Assembly: GCA_029935295.1 (NCBI GenBank)
Contig: JAOZKP010000030.1
Location: forward strand, 6,014-16,453
DNA: 10,440 nucleotides
Origin: a bacterium
Lineage (GTDB): Bacteria > Desulfobacterota > Anaeroferrophillalia > Anaeroferrophillales > Tharpellaceae
Direction: 5' to 3'
Shown: piece by piece, positions 5,260-10,440 of the stretch
Numbering within the stretch: position 1 is the first letter of the stretch
How the letters are laid out: each line of letters begins with the position of its first letter
Program-made: the position numbers and the translations under genes
Notes under the pieces: generated by a model
Databases searched by the model: none
What the model saw: the letters and a program-made list of their open reading frames with translations, nothing else
Told to the model about the DNA's origin: nothing

Positions 5260-6954
5260 ATGGACATATTTCGCATAGATCGTACCTACCGTAATATCCG
5301 GCGCTATCGTCAGATAGTGTCGGTATTTATTAAATATGGTTTCGGCGGTCTTTTAGAGCAGCTTAATCTTGATTACTATTTAGCTCTTAGTAAAAGCCTA
5401 TTCACTTTTCAGCGCATTAAACGAGACGATCTGATTCGCTTTTCCAAGGCGGAGCGGATGCGTCTGGCATTGGAGGAGCTTGGTCCTACATTTATAAAGC
5501 TGGGGCAGCTGCTTTCAACCCGGCCCGATATTGTGCCGGATGACATCCTGGTTGAGTTGCGGAAACTGCAGGATAAAGTTCCCGGCTTCTCTTTTCAGGA
5601 GGCCAAATCACTAATTGAGAACTCGATTGAACTTCCGCTAGATGAAGCCTTTGCTGATTTTTCAAAAGAGCCGATTGCTGCGGCTTCAATTTCACAGGTA
5701 CATCGCGCCCGGCTGCATAACGGGTGTGAGGTGGCCGTAAAAGTGCAACGGCCGGATATCGAAGAGGAAATTGCCACCGACATTGATATTATGTTTACCC
5801 TGGCTGAACTGGCAACCAAACACATTACTGAGCTGGAGCCTTACCAACCCGCCCTTCTGGTGCGTGAATTTGCAAAAAATATTCGTCTGGAGCTGGATTT
5901 TCATATTGAGGGGCGTAATATTGATCGTTTTGCCAAAAATTTTGCCGATGACATAACCGTTCATATTCCAAAAGTCTACTGGGAGCGGAGCAGTCGCCGG
6001 GTTTTGACCCTGGAATGGATTGACGGGGTAAAAATCGACGAACTGCAGTTTCGGCCCGATATCACATATGATCCGGTTATCCTGGCCGCGCATGGGGCCG
6101 ATTTTATGTTGCGGCAGATTCTTGAGTTCGGACTGTTTCACGGCGACCCGCATCCGGGAAACTTTTTCGTGTTACCCGGGGACGTGATCGCCCCAATTGA
6201 TTTTGGTCTTGTCGGCCGCCTTGATGATGAACTTGCCGCCGCACTTTTAGAGCTTATTCTGGCAGCTTTGAAAAAGGATGTTCAGGGCTTGATCCGGGTG
6301 TTATTCAAGATTGGGGTGGTCGATGAAGAGAAGGTTGATTTGCGAGAGTTGCGGGGTGATCTTTTTGACCTTCTGGATCGTTATGCCGAAGTTTCATTGA
6401 AAGATATTCACCTGAAAAGCCTAAGTCGGGATTTTATCCGCATTATAACTTATCATCATATCCGTTTTTTGCCGGATTTCATGCTCCTGTTGCGGGTTCT
6501 GCTTTCAGTTGAAGCAACCGCCCGGCAACTTGATCCAAAGTTCGATTTTTTCAATCACTCAGCTCCATTAGTGGAAAATCTGGCAAAAAAACGTTTCTCT
6601 TCCGAGTATCTGCAAAAACAGGTCACGAGTCGGTTAAAAGAGTTTGCGGCACTGGTTGAAATTATTCCCGGAACTACCCGGGAGATTTTGAAAAAATTGA
6701 GTCGCGGGCATCTGCGGTTTGAATTTGAGCATTTAGGGCTTGAACTTTTCAGCCGCAACCTTGACCGGATTGCCAACCGTCTCTCTTTTACAATGGTGGT
6801 TTCGGCAATTATTATCGCTTCATCACTGATTATGACCGGCGATAACGGTTTTAAGGTGTTCGGTTATCCGCTTTTGGGGATTATCGGTTATGTCCTGGCT
6901 GGAGGGTTAGGGACCTGGCTCGCAATCGCAATACTGCGCTCGGGCAAGATGTGA
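5260..6954 (+). CDS. ubiB: ABC1/UbiB (AarF) family atypical kinase
   Basis: A 564-residue membrane-anchored atypical kinase/ATPase. In the family, UbiB supports ubiquinone or related quinone biosynthesis, probably through ATP hydrolysis rather than protein kinase activity. Visible motifs in order are GPTFIKLGQ with K80xGQ83, the Ala-rich nucleotide loop AAAS (140-143), VAVKVQRP with K161, ELDFHIEGRN (211-220), HGDPHPGNFF (294-303) and the metal-binding DFG at 314-316. Two hydrophobic helices close the protein (about 508-527 and 536-558), as in UbiB. The start is fixed by an in-frame TAG at 5251-5253; the ribosome site is weak (GGA about 10 bases upstream). It is divergent from the diguanylate cyclase and converges on thrC with a 14-base gap, so it is probably monocistronic. 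Because UbiB-like genes occur in quinone pathways of many bacteria, the exact quinone is unknown; the symbol is by family only. Confidence 0.9.
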   Translation: MDIFRIDRTYRNIRRYRQIVSVFIKYGFGGLLEQLNLDYYLALSKSLFTFQRIKRDDLIRFSKAERMRLALEELGPTFIKLGQLLSTRPDIVPDDILVELRKLQDKVPGFSFQEAKSLIENSIELPLDEAFADFSKEPIAAASISQVHRARLHNGCEVAVKVQRPDIEEEIATDIDIMFTLAELATKHITELEPYQPALLVREFAKNIRLELDFHIEGRNIDRFAKNFADDITVHIPKVYWERSSRRVLTLEWIDGVKIDELQFRPDITYDPVILAAHGADFMLRQILEFGLFHGDPHPGNFFVLPGDVIAPIDFGLVGRLDDELAAALLELILAALKKDVQGLIRVLFKIGVVDEEKVDLRELRGDLFDLLDRYAEVSLKDIHLKSLSRDFIRIITYHHIRFLPDFMLLLRVLLSVEATARQLDPKFDFFNHSAPLVENLAKKRFSSEYLQKQVTSRLKEFAALVEIIPGTTREILKKLSRGHLRFEFEHLGLELFSRNLDRIANRLSFTMVVSAIIIASSLIMTGDNGFKVFGYPLLGIIGYVLAGGLGTWLAIAILRSGKM

Positions 6955-6968
6955 AGCGGGTAGAAAAT

Positions 6969-8372
6969 TTATGCTTGCTTCAATTTTTTTTCCATATAAG
7001 CTTTGACGGCATTTGTGTCAGCTTTGATTCTTTCTGACCGGCAGGGGAGGTTGTCTAAGGCCGCTATGGCTGGTGGGGCCGGTGGGAATTTGCCGATTGC
7101 TTTTTTGACAGCTTCCGGGAATTTTGCCGGATGGGCAGTCGCGAGGCAGATGATAGCGGCAGTGTTTCCAGACTGTTGGCGCAGATTATTTGCGGCACAG
7201 ACGCCGGTGGCGGTATGCGGGTCAAGAATGTAGCCGGTTTCTTCCCAAGTATTTTTAATTGTTTCTAGAGTTGCTTGGTCATCAATTCGGGTTGCAGTGA
7301 AATCTGCTTTGACCCGGGCAAAGAGCTCTGGGTCAAGAGTTAATTTTCCTGATTTAGAAAAAACTGCCATCATCTTCTTAAGTTTTTGTGGGTTGCAGTC
7401 GGCGAGAAAGTAGAGATAGCGTTCGAAGTTGCTGGCCAGCTGAATATCCATTGACGGGCTTAAAGTCGGCTGGACCTGCGCACTTTCGTAAATGCCGGTG
7501 TTGATAAAACGCGAGAGAATGTCGTTTGCATTAGTAGCAAGAACCAGTTTTTTGATGGGCAGGCCCATTTTTTTTGCGATCCAGCCGGCCATGATATTGC
7601 CGAAATTCCCGGTTGGAACTACCACGCTAAAATCTTTACGTTGCGCTTCTGAGAGTTGGCTGTAGGCACTGAAATAGTAGACAATCTGCGCCATGATCCG
7701 GGCCCAGTTGATTGAGTTTACGGCTCCCAGGCTGTATTTCTGTTTAAAATCCAGATCCGCGAAAATTTCTTTAACCACCCTCTGTCCGTCATCAAAATTT
7801 CCATCAATTGCCAGATTAAAGACATTGTCATCAAGGACTGATGTCATCTGTTTCTCCTGGACCCGGCTGACCTTGCCGTGTGGGTGGAGAATGAAAATAT
7901 TGATATTGTCTTTGCCGCGGATGCCATGAATTGCAGCGCTGCCGGTGTCGCCGGAGGTTGCGCCGATAATGTTCAGTGATCTTTGCTCTTTTTTGAGCAG
8001 ATATTCAAAAAGGTTACCGAGAAACTGCAGAGCAATATCTTTGAAAGCCAAAGTCGGGCCATGAAAGAGTTCCTGGATGTAGAGGCCGTCAACTTCCTTA
8101 AGCGGCGCCACCAGGCTGGTTGAAAAAGTGGCGTAGCTCGATTTTATTAGTTCGCGCAGGTCATTTTCGGGAATATCCTCACCAATGAACCTGGTGAATA
8201 TTGCAAATGCGAGTTCGGTGTAGGGCAGCGTTGCAAGCTCGTTGATCTCACTTTCGGAGAAAATCGGAATTGAAGCAGGTAACAGGAGGCCGCCATCACT
8301 GGCAAGCCCCATCATTACTGCCTGATTAAATGAAACCGGTTTGGTGTTTCCCCGGGTGCTGATAAATTTCAT
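6969..8372 (-). CDS. thrC: Threonine synthase
   Basis: A 467-residue PLP enzyme converting O-phosphohomoserine to threonine, the last step of threonine synthesis in the cytoplasm. The N-terminus MKFISTRGNTKPVSFNQAV and the SDGGLLLP block are typical. The PLP lysine is K111 in HGPTLAFKDIALQ. The phosphate-binding loop is GATSGDTGSAA (137-147), and VVPTGNFGNIMAGW follows. The length fits the longer bacterial type rather than the 428-residue E. coli enzyme. The ATG at 8370-8372 gives the conserved start, though its ribosome site is weak. It lies 35 bases downstream of hemE on the same strand and is probably read through from it; no terminator is visible between thrC and the convergent ubiB. Confidence 0.95.
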   Translation of the reverse strand: MKFISTRGNTKPVSFNQAVMMGLASDGGLLLPASIPIFSESEINELATLPYTELAFAIFTRFIGEDIPENDLRELIKSSYATFSTSLVAPLKEVDGLYIQELFHGPTLAFKDIALQFLGNLFEYLLKKEQRSLNIIGATSGDTGSAAIHGIRGKDNINIFILHPHGKVSRVQEKQMTSVLDDNVFNLAIDGNFDDGQRVVKEIFADLDFKQKYSLGAVNSINWARIMAQIVYYFSAYSQLSEAQRKDFSVVVPTGNFGNIMAGWIAKKMGLPIKKLVLATNANDILSRFINTGIYESAQVQPTLSPSMDIQLASNFERYLYFLADCNPQKLKKMMAVFSKSGKLTLDPELFARVKADFTATRIDDQATLETIKNTWEETGYILDPHTATGVCAANNLRQQSGNTAAIICLATAHPAKFPEAVKKAIGKFPPAPPAIAALDNLPCRSERIKADTNAVKAYMEKKLKQA

Positions 8373-8407
8373 AGCTTAATTACGTCCAGAAAATTGTAGT
8401 TAGATCG

Positions 8408-9442
8408 TTACCTAGCCGAGAATTCATGGACTGCATCAATCATTGCCTTGGCATTGTCGATCGGAGTGGTCGGCAGGATGCCGTGGCCTAAATTGAAGAT
8501 GTGGCCGTTGCGGTTTTCTGCTTGATCAAGAATTCTTTTGACCCGTTTTCTGATTTCCGGGATCGGTGCGAAGAGGGCGATAGGTTCAAAATTACCCTGA
8601 ACCCCGCGCTCAGGTCCGACAATATCCCAGGCTTTTTTCAGATCCTGACGCCAGTCGAGGCCGATAATGTCGCCGCCGGCGGCAACCACTTGGTCAATCA
8701 GGGTTGAGGCCTGGTTGGCAAAATGAATTTTCGGAACGTCGTAAGTTTCCAGGGCCGCAAAAATTTTACGGTTGTAAGGGTAGACATATTCCTGGTAATC
8801 GAGCGGTCCGAGACAGCCGACCCAGCTGTCAAAAAGCTGTACGACCTGGGCTCCGGCTTCAATCTGGGCTGAGAGGTAAGAGATAACCGTGTCACTGATC
8901 ATATCCATTAATTTGTGAAAAACCTCAGGATTAGCGTACATCAGGGTCTTGATATGCTGATACTGTTTTGAACCGCCGCCTTCAACCAGGTAGCTGGCAA
9001 GTGTGAACGGGGCACCGGAGAAACCGATCAGCGGGACTTTCCCGTCAAGTTCACGGCGCAGAATCTTGATGGCCTCCATGACAAACGGGACTGTCTCATT
9101 GGCGTCAATCACCTTCAGGTTGGCAAGGTCTGAGGCTGTACGAATCGGTTTTTCGACCACCGGGCCTTTGCCTTCAAAGAATTCGATCGCAGCGCCCATC
9201 GGTACCAGTGGAACCAGGATGTCGGAGAAGAGAATAGCCGCGTCAATTTCCATCCGGCGCAGCGGCTGCAGGGTTACCTCAACGGCAAGTTCCGGGGTTC
9301 TGCACATCTCCCAGAAAGAGTGCTTTTTGCGGAGTTTACGATACTCCGGCAGATAACGACCGGCTTGACGCATCATCCATACCGGTGTACAGTCAACATC
9401 CTGCCGGCGGCAGGCCCGTAAAAAGCGATAATTATTTTCCAT
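8408..9442 (-). CDS. hemE: Uroporphyrinogen decarboxylase
   Basis: A 344-residue cytoplasmic enzyme that removes four carboxyl groups from uroporphyrinogen III to make coproporphyrinogen III for haem. The first URO-D signature PVWMMRQAGRY is at 20-30, with the substrate-binding arginines. LFSDILVP holds catalytic Asp74. The second signature, GFSGAPFTLASYLVEGG, is at 140-156. NLGHGILPTTP near the C-terminus is also conserved. Length is standard. The ATG at 9440-9442 has AGGAG 10 bases upstream. It is the first gene of a probable hemE-thrC transcription unit, an unusual pairing of haem and amino acid genes. Confidence 0.96.
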   Translation of the reverse strand: MENNYRFLRACRRQDVDCTPVWMMRQAGRYLPEYRKLRKKHSFWEMCRTPELAVEVTLQPLRRMEIDAAILFSDILVPLVPMGAAIEFFEGKGPVVEKPIRTASDLANLKVIDANETVPFVMEAIKILRRELDGKVPLIGFSGAPFTLASYLVEGGGSKQYQHIKTLMYANPEVFHKLMDMISDTVISYLSAQIEAGAQVVQLFDSWVGCLGPLDYQEYVYPYNRKIFAALETYDVPKIHFANQASTLIDQVVAAGGDIIGLDWRQDLKKAWDIVGPERGVQGNFEPIALFAPIPEIRKRVKRILDQAENRNGHIFNLGHGILPTTPIDNAKAMIDAVHEFSAR

Positions 9443-9500
9443 TTTATTAAAACTCCTGTAAGTATTTATAGGGTAAATTTTTTTTAGCTGGTTCTGATTC

Positions 9501-9506
9501 TGTCAA
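9501..9506 (-). promoter_or_regulatory. Possible -35 box upstream of hemE
   Basis: A perfect TTGACA on the minus strand lies about 60 bases upstream of hemE. The best -10 partner is poor (TAAAAA, 15-base spacer, in an A-rich run), so the promoter call is tentative. Confidence 0.3.
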
Positions 9507-9537
9507 CAAGACAAGTAAACTCATATATTTAACATAG

Positions 9538-9566
9538 TTGAGCGTACCATTCAAGAAAATTGTAAA
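9538..9566 (+). promoter_or_regulatory. Weak candidate promoter for the methyltransferase gene
   Basis: TTGAGC (9538-9543) and TGTAAA (9561-9566) are 17 bases apart, each four of six to consensus, ending 34 bases before the ATG at 9601. Confidence 0.25.
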
Positions 9567-9600
9567 CTTTGCCTGATAATTGATTTGAGAAGAGCTGAAA

Positions 9601-10440
9601 ATGGAAAAAGAAAATATTAAATTGTTACCCCGATTCTGGCGAGACTATGTAGCTTTACGGAAAAAAACATTGCCGCAAAAAAAGGTTACGGCCGGGGAAA
9701 AGTGGGACCATATGGCGAAACGCTATCAAAAGTTCGCTGATGATAAGGATTTTGTGGCTGAATTAGAGTGGCTGAAAACGGGTATGCTAGATCGGAATAT
9801 GCTCGGAAGTGATCTCGATGTTCTCGATATGTCCTGCGGCCCCGGGACTCACTGCTTCACTTTTGCCGAAACCTGTCATCAGGTTACTGCGGTTGATGTT
9901 TCAGAGAAGATGATTACTCAGGTTGAATTGCAAAAAAAATCACAGGGAGTAAAAAACCTGACGGTTTTGTGTCAGGATTTTGCTGATTTTCAAGCTTCAG
10001 GCTTATATGATACGGTTTTTGTTTCAATGAGTCCAATCTTGAATGAGCTGAGCAATATTGACCGCCTGCTGGCAATGAGCCGGCGTTACCTGGTTTTGAC
10101 CTACTGGGCCGGGGTGCGTGAGAATCCGCTTTTTCAACGTTGTTACCGTTTGATCTATGATGCCGAATACTATTTTGATGCGCTCGATTTGACAATAATT
10201 TTCAACTATCTTAATGCACTCGGATTTTCTCCGGAAATAACTTACCTGCATCCGGTCTGGCGGCGCCGTGATACCCTGGAAAATACTGTTAATTATATCA
10301 TCTGGCATCTAGAGTTTTATCGTAAGTTGACTGCGTCAGAAAAGATTGCAGTACAAAAGCTTGTCACATCGGAAGCTGATAGTGATGGTATGGTGACTTA
10401 CTATACTAAGGTTCGTAAAGGAGCCCTTTTTCTTGACAAA
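9601..10440 (+). CDS. Class I SAM-dependent methyltransferase (3' end beyond window)
   Basis: The frame is open from the ATG at 9601 to the window edge (280 codons, no stop). Residues about 34-46 read KWDHMAKRYQKFA, a common lead-in to class I methyltransferases. The SAM motif I is VLDMSCGPGTH (74-84), and the acidic residue that binds the ribose is D99 in TAVDVSEKM. TVLCQDFADF (121-130) and YDTVFVSMSPILNEL (136-150) fit the following strands. The substrate is unknown. AGAAGAG seven bases upstream is a plausible ribosome site. The C-terminal half (about 190-280) is not recognised. It is divergent from hemE. A link to haem synthesis is not supported by sequence. Confidence 0.8.
   Translation, partial: MEKENIKLLPRFWRDYVALRKKTLPQKKVTAGEKWDHMAKRYQKFADDKDFVAELEWLKTGMLDRNMLGSDLDVLDMSCGPGTHCFTFAETCHQVTAVDVSEKMITQVELQKKSQGVKNLTVLCQDFADFQASGLYDTVFVSMSPILNELSNIDRLLAMSRRYLVLTYWAGVRENPLFQRCYRLIYDAEYYFDALDLTIIFNYLNALGFSPEITYLHPVWRRRDTLENTVNYIIWHLEFYRKLTASEKIAVQKLVTSEADSDGMVTYYTKVRKGALFLDK

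Noticed and set aside
5692..6153. 153-residue minus-strand open frame inside ubiB
   Set aside because: It is a shadow of the ubiB reading frame, with no ribosome site or recognisable domain.
6955..6968. Terminator between convergent ubiB and thrC
   Set aside because: Only 14 bases separate the genes and no hairpin with a T tract is visible.
9003..9356. 117-residue plus-strand open frame opposite hemE
   Set aside because: Low-complexity, Ser/Arg-rich antisense translation of a conserved enzyme; no independent support.

Overview
The window looks like ordinary chromosome from a Gram-negative, probably anaerobic bacterium of the deltaproteobacterial type (Desulfobacterota, perhaps near Desulfuromonas, Pelobacter or Geobacter). 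That placement is inferred from gene content: a HesB/IscA-like protein with an in-frame UGA, a DUF362 protein fused to a ferredoxin domain, a DUF2582 winged-helix protein, an I-site-bearing diguanylate cyclase and an anaerobe-type gene mix. No sequence search was run. There is no IS element, phage gene, CRISPR array, tRNA or rRNA in the window.

Layout. At the left edge (1-60) lies a double-hairpin element that recurs in diverged form at 2967-3013. A self-contained minus-strand transcription unit follows: promoter 530-558, HesB/IscA-like selenoprotein 122-448, bidirectional terminator 64-95. The UGA at codon 33 replaces the conserved Fe-S ligand cysteine, and a SECIS-like hairpin starts right after it, so this gene is normally mis-called as a 69-residue fragment. 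Divergent from it is a plus-strand cluster: galE (607-1629), a small winged-helix protein overlapping it by 8 bases, and a DUF362/2x[4Fe-4S] protein (1850-2950). After a structured intergenic region comes a metallo-beta-lactamase-fold hydrolase (3178-4065), convergent with a diguanylate cyclase (4084-5052, minus).

The diguanylate cyclase gene has a near-consensus promoter whose -10 box is buried in a perfect 19-base palindrome, a probable operator. Divergent from it is a ubiB/aarF-type atypical kinase (5260-6954), which converges on a minus-strand hemE-thrC pair (hemE 8408-9442, thrC 6969-8372, 35 bases apart). At the right edge a plus-strand class I SAM-dependent methyltransferase starts at 9601 and runs off the window.

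Most genes are housekeeping or core metabolism: sugar nucleotides, tetrapyrrole, threonine and quinone-linked kinase. The parts most worth a second look are the selenoprotein with its SECIS and complete transcription unit, the palindrome over the diguanylate cyclase promoter, and the repeated double-hairpin element. I did not find a convincing undescribed multi-gene system.
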